From the NCBI GenBank assembly GCA_049999765.1, contig JBNGIQ010007628.1, positions 1-64,000 of the forward strand: 64,000 bases of DNA, given 5' to 3'. The notes beneath the pieces are model-generated. The model was not told where the DNA came from. It saw only the letters and a program-made list of their open reading frames with translations, and did no database searches. Positions 43,539 through 55,788 of this stretch are shown here, piece after piece. The translations under genes and the position numbers were made by a program. Position 1 is the first letter of the stretch. Every line of letters begins with the position of its first letter. The DNA comes from Phaeoceros laevis (taxonomy: Eukaryota; Anthocerotophyta; Anthocerotopsida; Notothyladales).

Positions 43539-44926
43539 TCACGGGACCACACCCAGCTCTTTGAGCCAAGCTGTATGCAGCGGCGCTGGATCAGCTCCTC
43601 CTCTCCTGATACTCTTCTCAGATATTGAGTAAAACCAACCATTCCTCCATTTGAACTGCACAGCACACCAAAAGCATGTGATGAGTATGACTGGCTAGTG
43701 CTATCCCTAGATCCTCCAAGGTGGTCCAGCAAGCTGCAAACGTGTCTTCTAACCTCTTTAACAGCTGTGGGAAAATGCGCAACAGATCGGGCGTATGCAC
43801 AAAGTCGTTCTTCCAGGCCGGAATTGAATCTGATTCTCTTTTCCGAGGAGGCTGCCCCAGCCAGCTCCCCTATAAGCTTTTCAACCTGCACAAGCTCAAG
43901 ATACAATATCTAAACACATGGCCGCTGAATCATTCAACAAAGACATGCAATCACAAACCGTGTACATTCATTGCCTGCCCCATGTCCTGACCAGAACCAG
44001 TTAGACAGGGAAGGCGTAAGTGTTGCACTTCAGCACCTCACCTCAGTACGGTGACTCTTCTCCACCTCGCCAACAGTAGCACGATGCCTGGCTCCAACCA
44101 GCATGAAGGCACAAAGCCAGATCAGTTTCTCCAGCATCGCCTTTTGAAACTCCTCGCCTTCCAGGACCTGCGGAAAGTGCATGGCGCAAACAAATTTTGA
44201 GGAGATGGCACCCAACGAATTTAACAGGCAGTGCTGCACACTATCGGAAGGGCTGACCTTGCATGAAAGTCCCGAGGAATGCAGTCGTGCTGCCACAGCC
44301 GAGGCCCATCTCCCAGACACTGCAGTGAGCCCTTCGGGGTTGGCGTCCGTCTTTCCATCAGTGGGAAGGTCTCCAAGCTTGGCGACGGCAAAGTAGGCGA
44401 GAACCTGGGTGGCCTCCGCCAAGCCTCTGCTCTCCAGCCACGGCTCCAGCATTCCATTCTGAATGAACACCAAGTCTGTTGCACGTCTCAGAATCTACCA
44501 CCTCCATGGCCACAGCACCAGCAAGCAACAGGTCACCGCTCCTTCCAAACAAGCATGCCCTGTCATGATGGAACCTCCCGCTGACCGCCACAAAGCCAAG
44601 AGCTCGGCCTGCTCACCAGCTCGCCGCGGTACCGGAGTCGCTTCCACCACTGCGTCAAGATCATCGTTGCGGGTGCACACAAAGATGGGACCTGCAGCAT
44701 CCTCTGGCACCGATTGCCCCCGCCGCAGAAGCACGTCCTGGCCCGATCCCATGGCCACCAGCGCCTGCCCCATGCGACCCGCCCCGACCACCACCGCGGG
44801 CACCACCTCCGTCTTCATCCCTGGCCGTACCGTTTCCACGACCGCCCTGACCCGACCCGAGCAGCAGCCACCAACCCGCAGTGATGAGGAGCATAGGGCG
44901 ATGTTTGCCATAGCTCCAGCGGCCAT
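43539..44926 (-). CDS. Plastid NAD(P)-binding Rossmann-fold protein, ketopantoate-reductase-like
   Basis: Five exons, 44926-44617, 44475-44258, 44167-44042, 43885-43754 and 43655-43539, give 300 residues. I moved the start from a TTG at 44995 to ATG 44926. Residues 1 to about 40 are Ala/Ser/Arg-rich and fit a chloroplast transit peptide. The dinucleotide-binding strand-turn-helix is 'VVVGAGRMGQALV' (GxGxxG at 48-53), followed by 'GPIFVCTRNDDLD' and 'DLVFIQNGMLEPWLE'. The C-terminal helical part has 'EERLCAYARSVAHFPTAVKE' and 'FKWRNGWFYSISEK'. It belongs to a conserved but poorly characterised plant and algal family. Catalytic activity of the ketopantoate reductase type is inference only. Confidence 0.85.
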
Positions 44927-45323
44927 TGCCAGTCTCACGCCACAAAAACCCAGAAACAGAGCTGATGACGTGCCTTTTCTAATTCCGAAATTCAATCCAC
45001 TGCGAGTTAGGTGACCACGAATGAACTATCCACCACCTGTGCGCATCTCATCAGCCCTTACTCCAGTCCAGCTCTAGCTATTTAGACTCGCTGCGCTAGC
45101 CATAGTCAGAATCGAGCAGACCCTGATTTGTGCCCCCAAGAATTCGACAAATGAGCAAAAGCGTGGGGAAGGATTGAATGATTCCGAAGGAATGAAGTTT
45201 ATTGGGTCGAGGACTCGAGGACGCCACCGGACGTCACGAAGTGGGAAATGGCTAATTTAGTAATTCGAGTAAGGCCTCCAAGTTTATAGATTCTTGCACT
45301 AAACACAGCCTCTTATTAGCTAC

Positions 45324-46040
45324 CATGTTCTCGCCTCTTGCCTCAGTCGATTGATAGACATACCTTGTGTTGCACATCTCTTGAAGAGCACGTTGAAGCC
45401 CTCGGTGAGCAGCTGGTTTCAATCACAACACAGAAAGAGGTGCTGAGCAGAACGGACACTGAACAACTGCGAACAAAGTAAGTCCCCTGCTTGGCTTTCC
45501 TTTTGTGCTGTTTACGTGCATTCGCCTTGCCCTGCTCTTGCAATGTTTGGCTGTGGATTGCAGAAGGGAGGTTTCCTTTTTTCTGCAGCTCACAAAAACC
45601 ACCCTACATAGCATCGAGCCGCGAAAGAAAGGCTTTGTCTCTGGCAGGCAGTATCCTTTTCCGAAGGACGTGGACGCTCTGTGCAGTTTGTGTAGAAGAA
45701 AGGAAAAGTGTTCAGCTTAATTCTTTGCAGGCATAATGCTGGGCAAAGATAGACAAAAAAATTCAAACAAGAGCGACCACGTCCTTTACAAGGAATGTTC
45801 AGTGCCGTGCAGTGCAGAGACAGTGGCAGTGAGTTCCTCCACCAGAGAAGATGTGAGTCTAAAAAATTGGTCAGCATACCACTGCAAGTTAGTCTGAACT
45901 TCAATCGTCAGGACTCTCCTTTCAGGTGGAAGCCCGCATGGAACTAGCACTTCTTGCAACCATTCTATCATTTGAACCGGCAAATCTTCGCCTTCTACTT
46001 GACTGGTGAGCCCTAAATGCACAAGGCACAGCTGCGAACC
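45324..46040. repeat. Inverted segmental duplicate, copy 2, carrying a decayed SPC24-like fragment
   Basis: Reverse-orientation partner of 10267-11123. On the plus strand it repeats the last two SPC24-like exons ('LEEHVEALGEQLVSITTQKE', then 'LQLTKTTLHSIEPRKKGFV'). The acceptor before the first reads CACAT instead of CACAG, and a 4-bp duplication (GGCAGGCAG for GGCAG) shifts the frame near 45650, so this copy is a pseudogene fragment. On the minus strand a 126-codon frame (46166-45786) with 'MIEWLQEVLVPCGLPPERR' is open here but broken in copy 1. Confidence 0.75.
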
Positions 46041-47090
46041 AGACCCCACATTGGGGTGCTTCTGCTGCTCCAGCGACCCCCCATTGTTCTTCAGGCCAGC
46101 AGAGAGAGACAAAACGATGCACGAATTCTCGGTGTCGCAGTGTATAAGGGCGAGCGAGCGTGGCAACCCAGGCCCGGATTTCTTGCTCTACTTTCGCCGT
46201 TGTAATTTTTCTTTTGGAGTGACCTTTCACATTTCACCTCATTATCTTTGTGAGTAACGACCCTTCCGAGGGTGCTCTAGATCTTGTCGAGCATCAGCTG
46301 ATTGCTGCTGGACCCGGGCCTATAGGAGAGTGATGGCTAGAGCTGGTCCTTTGCAGGTCAGCCTTGAACCCTTGGCCCCGACTCCAATTATATGTCCTGG
46401 AAGCCAGGATTCGACATGCGAGAGGTTGGCATGCACATTCATGACTGGTTTCTTTCCCATCCATGACTGGTTTCTTACCCATCCATGACAAGTATCTCAG
46501 CTGCCAGAGTCGAGGCCTGCGTCACTTGTGCTACGTTCAGCGAATACTACAGTAGGCAAGCAAACACAACACAGGTGATCCTGAGGAGATGGAAGCTTTG
46601 CGGCTGCCTTTTTCCAGTTAGAACTGGCAGCCACATTGGCTGGCTTGTAACCATGCATGTAGTTGCCCTCAGAAACTTACAAGTATATCTGAAAAGAGCT
46701 ACTTCTTTCTGAAGTAGTCTGCTGCTGCTGCTCGTCCTACTCCCCTGGACAGTGCTGTTGCTGGTCATCTTTCAGGGGAATGTGTGGTCGGCTTCTGGCA
46801 TGGAGCCATGGACACACTTACCACCACAGTTGCTAGCTAGCTTTCTTCCGCGACTTCTTTTCTGTCATCTCACCTTCGTCCACTTGCCATTACTTTGTCA
46901 TATTCCTTTGTAAGCAATGTGGGCTGCTTAGAGGACGCTGACAATATTAATTAATGCCGAAAGAGCAGCACATTACAGTACATTGACATCTCAGTAACGG
47001 CATCCTCTAAGCCGCCCACATTGCTGACAGATATCAAATTGAACTCCTTTTTTGGGCAGCTCCATAAAACACTCAGGGAGCAGCAACTCC
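46041..47090. repeat. Repeat-bearing intergenic sequence
   Basis: No gene found. A 21-bp tandem repeat, CATGACTGGTTTCTT(T/A)CCCATC, lies at about 46440-46485. An arm with AGCAATGTGGGCTGCTTAGA at about 46915-46940 pairs with an inverted GCATCCTCTAAGCCGCCCAC near 46992. A similar block with CCAATGTGGGCTGCTAAGAG recurs near 47875-47900. Confidence 0.55.
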
Positions 47091-47097
47091 GCTGATT

Positions 47098-47310
47098 AGA
47101 TCATTAGAGCTAGATACCATAATTTCTACGCATATCCACCAAGCATGCATGCGCAGTTTCCTGAAACTCCCATTTTCTGGAATTTGGCAAACAAGTTGGT
47201 TTTCCTGTGAAATTTGCACTGGCTTGTAGCAAGCATACGACATGCATACTTGTAACAAGGTGAAAGTTTCAATGTAACAAAGTTTTAGAATTGTCAAACA
47301 AGTTCAAGAC
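47098..47310. repeat. Dispersed repeat, copy 1 (direct partner at 55320-55500)
   Basis: Shares ATCCACCAAGCATG, GAAACTCCC(A/G)TTTTCTGGAATT, GCATACTTGTAACAAGGTGA and AATTG(T/C)C in the same order and orientation with 55320-55500. Both copies are diverged and noncoding. Confidence 0.7.
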
Positions 47311-47398
47311 TTTCCCTGATTGAATCCAGTCAACTAAGAGTTGCCAAGAACACGAATTAATTATTAGGAAGTTTACAGACCTTTGGCAAGAACTTCAA

Positions 47399-47474
47399 GT
47401 CTGCTGCCCTAGGGCAGCAGACAACAGAGCGCTCGCCTACTGGTACAGGCTTGTACCAGCAGGCGAGCGCTCTG
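47399..47474. repeat. Perfect 24-bp palindrome followed by a 23-bp-stem hairpin
   Basis: 47399-47422 is an exact palindrome, GTCTGCTGCCCT and its reverse complement. Two bases later 47425-47474 forms a second inverted repeat: arm CAGAGCGCTCGCCTACTGGT plus ACA, a 4-nt loop and a right arm matching with one mismatch. Together they would extrude as two adjacent cruciforms. No gene is nearby and no matching terminal repeats were found. Confidence 0.85.
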
Positions 47475-49085
47475 CTGTCACCAGCATAAATTTGCTTATG
47501 CCAAACAAACAGATGTGACGAGTGCACGTTCCTGAGGCTCGTGGAATGTTTTATTTTTTGGTGGTCCGTGGAATGATTGCAAGGAGCTCATCAAGGCTGG
47601 GTCAAGCTGCCAATGCTGAGCAGAGACAGTTCTTCTTCTAACCACGCCACGCTAAAGCATCTCTCTCTCTTCTGTCACAGTGACTCCCTTTTTCCATGTG
47701 GTGCAAGACTACTGCAAGTAGATACACTGTAGACGAGAGCAACTCTGTCAACATGTCCACCGACATACTGCTCAGCTGTCACCAGTATTTAATTCGTTTA
47801 TGGGAAGAAAACAGCTGTTTTCATCTCACATTCGTCCACTTGCCAGTACTTTGTCCCATTAATTACTTTTGTAACCAATGTGGGCTGCTAAGAGGATGCT
47901 GACAAGTTAAGGAGTATCCTTGGGCTTAATCAAGTGTCTATCTCTAGGTGATTCAGAACTTTAGGTAATTGTCGACTGGGCATTCATGAACCACACTTTT
48001 GTATCGGGTTCCAGGGAATGTTTATAGTACACTGCTCTGCTGTCACCAGCATAAATTTTTTTTGGCGAAATGGTACGGCTTAGGATTAAAAGACGCTTAC
48101 ATAGTGCTGAAGCAATGCTTCAAGCACTCGGCTCAGAGACAAGCATAAATTTGTTTATGCGAAAGAAACACATGTGGTGCGCGTTCCTCGGGGAATGCTT
48201 CCAAAAGCTCAAGGCTGCTGGGTCAAGCTGCCAATGCTGACCAGCGCGTTGAACCCCTACGGATCCCGCGCCGAGTCTCACTGCAGCTGCCCAAGCCGGA
48301 GAAAGCCTATTATTGGATAGATGACAAAGTCTACCCTGTTTCTTAGCAGTAGTGCTACGGGTGAAGTTGTTAGGGTTAGGGATGGTCGTGACTCATGGCC
48401 TTGTGCCCGTGTGTCGCGGCACCAGCAGAGGAGGCAAGTCAATTGTCGGAGCAACGGAGGAGAGAGTCGAGCCGAGGTATGACTCACTTTTCGTCTTTAT
48501 TCATTCACCACTTGCGTCATGCAGATGTCTAGGATAGACTTACTTAGTCTAGTAGGGGTCCATGTTGAGCACATCCATCGATAAACTCTCATCAGGTGAC
48601 GCAAACTTGCGTACCAACTGACAGGGGGGTAGACTGGACTGATGACCAGTTGGTGATGATGAGGCGAGACCAGGCTTTTCATCACGAAAGTCTAGTCTAC
48701 CTCCCATCAGCAGGGCCGAGCACTAACTAAGTTAGTGACTATCGTTTTTCGCTCCCTTTTGTGATGTGGTGCAATTTCGCGGTTGTAGCCCCAACAGGTA
48801 GACGAAGGTCCCTGGACGGGGGCTCCCGGTTGTTGCTTGCAATCCTTGGACGGGGGCTCCTGGTCGCCGGTCGAAAAACCTCACGGAGTGTTCAATTCCT
48901 ACGTGGAGTTTGCTGAACACCGTAATCAGCCTACTACAGCAGAGTCTGGTCAATTTGGTCCGCGTGAACTTGTCCATTATTTATGCCGGATGTACACTGG
49001 CAAGACTTCTCTTCACACGGCTGTGTTGTCACCGGTATTTGTTTATGCGGAGAAACAGCAGTGGTGCACATTCCTTGTATCGTTG
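47460..49085. repeat. Cluster of short dispersed repeats
   Basis: A motif of the form GCTGTCACCAGCATAAATTT with TTTATGC(C/G)AAA(C/G)AAACA recurs near 47472, 48036, 48150 and 49026. GGGTCAAGCTGCCAATGCTGA follows at about 47600 and 48219. GTTAGGGTTAGGG-like sequence lies near 48369. Gene-like frames are absent, so the stretch looks like worn mobile-element sequence. Confidence 0.5.
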
Positions 49086-49516
49086 GAGGTAGCGTAGTGG
49101 TGAAGCTGCTGCTGCGCGTTGAAGCTAGCTATAGCCTGCTCTCCAGTTGGGTGGAGAGCTACAGCATCGCTACCGGGGGCGCACGGCTAGCTGATACAAG
49201 CAACATTTGCTGGCCAGGGAAACTTGTCTACAATCTCTGCACAAGTCCTCGCCAGCCAACGGGTGTAAACGAGTTGATGTGATCTTGGCAGACCATCGCC
49301 ATCTCCGATCCGTCCGCCAAGGTCAGATTCTGCAAGCTACCATTTTCAAAAGCTTAGAACTGGAGAGTAGATAGCTAGCCTAAGGTAGCTCCTTCCAAGG
49401 AGGATAGATCGGTGTGGTTACAAACTTAGGAGCTTAAGGGGCATGTCCGTCCACCTCTAGAACCTTGCAATTGATATGTATGTACCGTACGTGTGGTCAC
49501 ATCTACAGTTAGGTCT

Positions 49517-52500
49517 ATGGCCAGCCCGACTTATGATCAGATTCCCCCGGCGCTGCTTCAGTTGTCTCGGTTGCTTAATCTCATTCCCCCGGCGCTGCAT
49601 CGGTTACTTGCGGATCTGGAGGCCCTTCCGCCTTCAATCTTGAAACTTGAGGTTGATCTTAGCGGGGATGAGTACGGAGGCTTCTTCACGTCATTGAAGG
49701 GTAGGTACAGGCGGCAAGTGCGCCTCCGTGTCCTCACAGCCATCGGAAACTGCCGCTCTCTTCGGGTCATCGATCTAAATCCGCATAATAAGGGCAGCGG
49801 TTCCAGTGTGACGGAGGCAGAGGCCACGGCTCTCTTTCAAGGGTTGCAATCCAACCGAGTACTAGATTGGCTGGATGTGCGTGGCTGGGGAGGGTTTGGG
49901 ACTGTGGCAGCCTGCGAGGCCCTCGCTGGCCTGGTGCGATCCAATTGCACCTTGCGACTTCTGAATTTGACCTCTACCGGGTTGACTGGTGAAGGAGTGG
50001 GTCACATCGCTGCCGCCCTGCAAGCCAACACTAGCTCAATCCTGCAAGGCCTGTATGTTTAGTGCCAACAGAATAGGAGATGCTGCTGGGGCGCAACACC
50101 TGGCGGACATCCTGGCCAGCACGCCCACACTTGAGTACCTCGGGATGTTCGACATAAGTATGGACGCGGCGGGAGGCGAGGTGATTGCCAAAGCTCTGGC
50201 GCACAACACGTCACTCACGTGGCTTAGCATAGGATGGGACGGGAATGCTGCCTACCACACGTCACTCACGTGGCTTAGCATAGGATGGGACGGGAATGCT
50301 GCCTACCTAACAGATCTAGACCAGTCCGCAGCGTTGACTAACATTGTGGCAGCTTTGAGCGCTCCTGTGGACGCTGGAGCTCCACATGCAAGTGCTTTCA
50401 ACACGCACATTAAGCAACTAATCCTGACGGTGTGGAGGGGTGATTTGGAGCCCATGGAGGCTGGGGTGGGAGAAGCTGTAGCTCACATGCTCCGCTCCAA
50501 TGCCAGCCTGAAGGGTCTTGAGATAAGCACCTCCTTCGTGGGCCACGGATTGGAGGCATTGCGGTACAACACCAGCATCACTGAGCTCTGGGTGGTGCAT
50601 GGCTGGAATGCATGGCTGGAATCCGACGAAGGTTGATCTGAACAAGCTGATCCCAATCGTTCACAGCTGCCAAACACTGCAAGGCCTGCAGTACCGCAAC
50701 GACAATCTTCCACCCGAGTTCAAAAAGCAGGTTTTCCGGTCTTTGAAGGACAATCCTAGCATCAAGACGTTAGTGATAGATGGTTGGGAAGGCTTGGACG
50801 ATGACATGTTCAAGGATTTGATGGAATCCTTGCAAGTGAATACCAACCTTGAGGAGATTTCTTTGGAGGGCACTTCTTGGAAAAGGGAGGGCAAGGAGGC
50901 GACCATTCAGCGAGCGTTGAGGGGAAACAAACGTTATGAACGACAGGTGGCATATCTCAACCTCCTCCATCACGGTGACATGAAGTATACCAGTCCAAAG
51001 GACGGAAGGCTTTTCCTATGTGGTTTTGGGTTTGCAGGCAAGACAACCCTAAGGAAAAGCATGATCCGTTCTTGGTCAAAATCAATCAAGCAGCCATCAT
51101 CGTCATTTGTAACCGGCAGTTTACCATGGGCAAAATTGCGAAGAACCCAAGGCATAGAGATCGAGATGCTCCGTGATGATGACACCATGCAAGTCACCAT
51201 TTGGGACTTGGCGGGACAAGACAAGTTTCGGGTTTCGGGCTCTTCAAAGTTTCCTGTTTCCCAGCATCAGTCAGGCTTGCGTCTTCCTCTTCGTCTTCAG
51301 CTGCTATGACCATGAAACACACCAGTTGAAGCCAGAAAAGAGCTTGGATGAAGAACTTCGCCATTGGATGCGATTCATTGCATCCAATTCGAGCAGTCAA
51401 GGTCATGTCTTGCCCCAAGTGTTTGTGATTTTGTCTCATCTTGACAAGATGCCTCGAGGTACAAGTGACGCAATGGTGGTAGAATGGGCCAACCCAACAA
51501 TCACAAGGGTTGAGAAGGACTTCGCTGGGCTTCTCACCATCTCGTCACAGGTTTTTGCTCTCAAGTCATCCTGTGCAGCCAGTGTTACTCCAGTATTGGA
51601 GACAGTTTTTCAACTCTTTGAAGACCTCCTTTCCAAAAAGTTGAAAGTAGTGCCAGGACCATGTACTCGCATGAGCACTGTTTTGAAACAATGGAGGTCA
51701 CAAAATCCCGCCAGGCCTATGATGTTGTTGCAAGAGTTCCGTGACCTCTGTTTCAAAGAGGTGCCAGAGCTTGGCAAGTTCGGTAAGCAAGATGAAACGG
51801 CTAACCAGATTTTGGAGGCAATTGCTTCCTATCTGCATGATGTTGGAACCATCATGTTTTTCAAGAAAGTGAAGATTGTGGTTGTGGATCCTAACTGGGT
51901 GAGTCACGTCTTTCTGGGAAATCTAATAGGAGTTGAGCCAGAGCAAAATCAGCGGTCATCCAAAATGATGCCTTCAACTATAGATGGTTTTGTCTCCAGA
52001 TTGGAAGTCGAAGCTACTCTTGCACACTTTTTGAAGGACAACAAATACAAAGGCCTCAACATGGAAAACTTGATAGGTTTAATGCTAGAATTGGAGCTAT
52101 GCTGTGAAGTGAAAGTGGATGGGGTTACTCGCTACTTGGTTCCTCACACGTTGGATGATGCAAACGGCAATGCCCTCAGGGGAAGGCGGAAGTTGGGATG
52201 GCCGTTGCCAAATTTTGGATCCAATCCCATACATATTGGATGCCGATTACAATGCAGTGACCAGCTCCAAACCCATTTGGGTCGTGGCTTCTTCTCCCGC
52301 TTCCAGGTACATGACATACTTCATAAATTTATTCCATCCATCTTGTTTTGAAATCTTGGAGATAATGATCTCACAGATCTGTGGCTTGTATGAATTCATG
52401 AATCTAGGTTAGCCTACGGAACAGATTGTTTACCAAGACGAGTGAGATATCCATGGAGCCCCAACACTATGCAATTCAGCTGAACCTGATAACATTTCAT

Positions 52501-53862
52501 ACTGATGGCGTAGAAGTCTTGGTAGAGATCCCAGGAGATGTTGGGGATTATGTTGACATATTGGTAAGATCCAGGAAGACGAGAGATCAAACCAGGTCCT
52601 TCATTGTGGCACATGTGGTGGATGAGATGCGATCCTTCTGTGCATCTCCGGAAGGGAGCCAAGGAGTCACACTCGTTGAAGGCATCATCAGACCTGAATG
52701 TGTGAGCCGTCTCACGTTATGTATGTACAGGCGGGGCCAGGCAGTACTGAAACAAGACCTTATGGGGCTTGTAGAGAAAGGAATTATGAATACCAAGTGT
52801 GGTGAAATATTTACCTCTGTAGGCTCAATCGACTACGACCACACTTGGAACAAGGTGCCTGAAGCCGAGCTAGATGCTGACTTTGAAAAAGCTCGTGAGC
52901 TTTTAGATCCCAAAGATATCCTAGATGTACTCACCAGGAATGAAAGGTTTGTGATGCAAAAGTTGATTGCTATAGAGGAAGCTGCGCAAGAGGTGTTGGG
53001 TAAATCCCATGGGGAGGACCAGATAGACCGTCCACGTGCAATATATACTCGCATCATGACTGCTCCAGTCCACAGGGCTTCTTATCAACAAGGACTCCAG
53101 CAGGAGATTCGTGAGACACTCGGCAGGGTGGAGGAGAAACTAGACAGGGTGGAGGGAAAGCTGGATAATATAAAGTCTCTACAGGAGCAGGTGCTCAATG
53201 CAATCAAGGAGTTACAAGATCAGACCTTGGTGACAGTGGCGTGCAAAATGAATGAGATAATGAACTTCTCAGCAAAGTTGATAAAGTCAGATGTGCCCAG
53301 TCGACCTTACTTCACAACCGATGACGTTGGCAAGGTGCAGAAGTTGGTTGCGGGCATAAAAATGAGCAAGGGAGTGATGTTGCACTTCATGTGCGAAGAC
53401 ACCAGGGGACCGCACTTGGTGGAAGGGCAGGTTGGGCTTAAGCTCACTACAGTAGATGCGAAGTGGAAGTGGATTCAGCCCATTGCAGTGCAATTTGCCA
53501 GAATGCTGGTGTTCCTGGTAAAGGCAGGCTTGCATGTGGCTGCAGGGATAGGAAGTGCCGTTCCTGATTTTACAGAGTGGAGTGGCGCGATACCTCTCAC
53601 TGCAGCTGCACTAGCCGGAGAAGATGTTTTGAACAACATCAATTCAGAGTCTACCGGGTCTTCGGTGGAGCAAAGGAAGTGTGTGGAGGAAGCTTGGGTC
53701 CTCCTCAAAGAAGAGCTGAAGCCGCATCTGGTGAGCCAGATGGGGACGCTGTTTCAGCTTTACAAAGTGCAGTTCGTAGGGGGGCCTCAACGAAGAGTAG
53801 GTTGGGTGTGCCAAAAATGCTTGGAAAGGGGGAGACCAAAGGGCACTGTCCTTCCTCTGTGA
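49517..53862 (+). pseudogene. Roco-type protein (LRR-Roc-COR, TORNADO1-like) broken by small duplications
   Basis: Two exons, 49517-52306 and 52408-53862. The N-terminal third is a ribonuclease-inhibitor-like leucine-rich repeat ('NCTLRLLNLTSTGLTGEGVG'). A Roc GTPase domain follows with P-loop 'GFGFAGKTTLRKSM' and G3 'WDLAGQ', then a COR-like region and a coiled segment ('GRVEEKLDRVEGKLDNIK'). TORNADO1, a plant leucine-rich Roco protein in leaf and root patterning, is the nearest relative I know. Exon 1 is in three frames because of an extra T in 50058-50060, a 13-bp tandem duplication (50597-50622) and a 7-bp one (51226-51239). Discounting those 21 bases restores phase throughout, for about 1407 residues. 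A 51-bp in-frame tandem duplication (about 50208-50309) also repeats 17 residues. Recent pseudogene, or assembly error. Confidence 0.85.
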
Positions 53863-55788
53863 AGACATGAATTTAATAAGGGGAAACGGAGAAAATGCTG
53901 AAACTTAGTTGACCAACGGCCTGGTGCTGGTTTGGCAGCCATAGACGGAGAAATAGTTATGTTTACAAGTCTCAGTCGAGGTTGCTTGGAAGCAGATGCT
54001 GTTTTGACTGCAGCAGATCATCAAGCATTGCCTTACTCAAGACAGTGGAGCACATCACGTGCAGTCTGACCATACTATAGTTACAGCTCCAGTTCCATCC
54101 AGTCACCATTGCCTGGTCTGCGTTCAACGGTTTTCACTATTCTTCAGGTTCTACAACTGAAGGTCTAACATAGGTACCTTACTGCACTTATAAACCCTCG
54201 TGATCAGCTTTCAGTCCTTTGTTTTGGAACTGCACAAGGTTGCTTCACAGGTGTCATCTCTTGTTTGTGCAGTGTTGTACGAGGTGGCTCAAACAATGAG
54301 TCAAGGCAGACAAAATATGAAGAATCCAATTGTGGCCAGTAGCCACATGGTCAGTTGCAAGCCAAGTGCACCACCTTGTAGTGACAATTGTTTTGAGCTG
54401 TAGAGGTGAGTGCAGCAAGTATTGATCTGTTCTACATGTTGTCCATGTTGCTCCTTCATAGCAAGAACCTCTAGCTTTCCGCAAACCTAGAAGTCCTGTT
54501 TGCCACCACACCACAAGGTGGAGTTTTTGTTCTCCTCCGTTATACTCAAGTGCTTTTGATTCTATCAAAACATGTCCATTCGTAAACTGTCAATCTCGTA
54601 TTTTGGCTTTTTGTAGAAGTTATCTTCCTGTGTTTTGACGCTCTTCGACAGCTTGGTCATTAGTCATCTGCTTTCGTAACGTAGCGGCCTAATTGTCCTT
54701 GCTTATCAACACCATAGCCCGTGATGGTTTTGGTGACATCTGCCTATCTTCCTTCTTACAGCTCCTTCAAGGTACGGATGAGTCTGTGTTTTATGTGCCG
54801 GCAAACTTGCAACTTCAGTAACTCACCTGTCAGATCATGTGATGAAGTTAAGATACCAATTAAAGGGTTCATTCTCTGAGCTTCTTGCAAGAAGGGGAGA
54901 TTTATTCTCGAGGTATGTTGATCTGCTCGTTCCAAGCACGTAGAGCTCTTCCTGGTCAGTGCTGCTCTTGAATGATCTCTTGTTTTGCTCCTTCAGTCGT
55001 CAATTTGAACCTCATGTCTCTCTTGCAGGAACTCAGCCCAGTATCTTCCTTGCTGACTGCTAACAGCAGATTCATCCAGTGTATGTACCTGGCCAGGTGG
55101 TAGCTGCAATCAAGCTTGTCTTAGTCCATATAGTACGGACCTCAAGGCTGGAAATCAAGCAACGTGCCTCAGGACTGCTGCTCTATTTCTTAAACCGTGT
55201 AACAAACTTGATGTATTGTCCAAGTCTCGAAAGGGAGAATTGGGCTGGGATTGTTCTCGGTTCCCGGCCTTGAGATGTCATCACACCAGGTGCTATGTAA
55301 TAAGAGGCAAAGTGTAATCGAAGATACCACAGTGTGTACGCACATCCACCAAGCATGCGCAGTCCCGAAACTCCCGTTTTCTGGAATTGTCAAACAAGTT
55401 CCTGATTGAAATTTGCACGGGCACACGAATTCATGCATACTTGTAACAAGGTGACAGTTGCCATGTTACAAGGTTTTGGAATTGCCGAACTTGTAAGGTC
55501 CGCTTCTTTTCCTTGTCCCGCACCTCAGCGGCTCGGACCATCGCTCGCACTCGCACAGCGGAATTCCTGCTCGCTGCGTGTAGCCATAGTTGACAATTGT
55601 CCCGGAGAGCTGGAAAAATGAGCCGTCCGCAAGGCGTCGGGGAATGACTAATTACTGAAACGCTTAACATCTTGCACTAAACATGGTCGGTCTGAGAAGT
55701 GATTAGATAAGGAGTGAACTCTGTGAACTGAGCTATACGCAGTTTCTCTCCCCGGTGCGAGCACAACTACTTAAGGAGTCTGGCCGCT
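53863..55788. other. Intergenic with a dispersed repeat
   Basis: About 1.9 kb without a recognisable gene. 55320-55500 is the direct-repeat partner of 47098-47310. Open frames at 54200-54570 and 55079-55670 carry no motifs. Confidence 0.5.

Noticed and set aside
48369-48381. GTTAGGGTTAGGG as an interstitial telomere
   Set aside because: Only about two repeat units; too short to be more than a telo-box-like or chance match.
52414-52662. Minus-strand frame opposite the Roco second exon
   Set aside because: No ATG-supported context or motif, and the sense strand is clearly coding.
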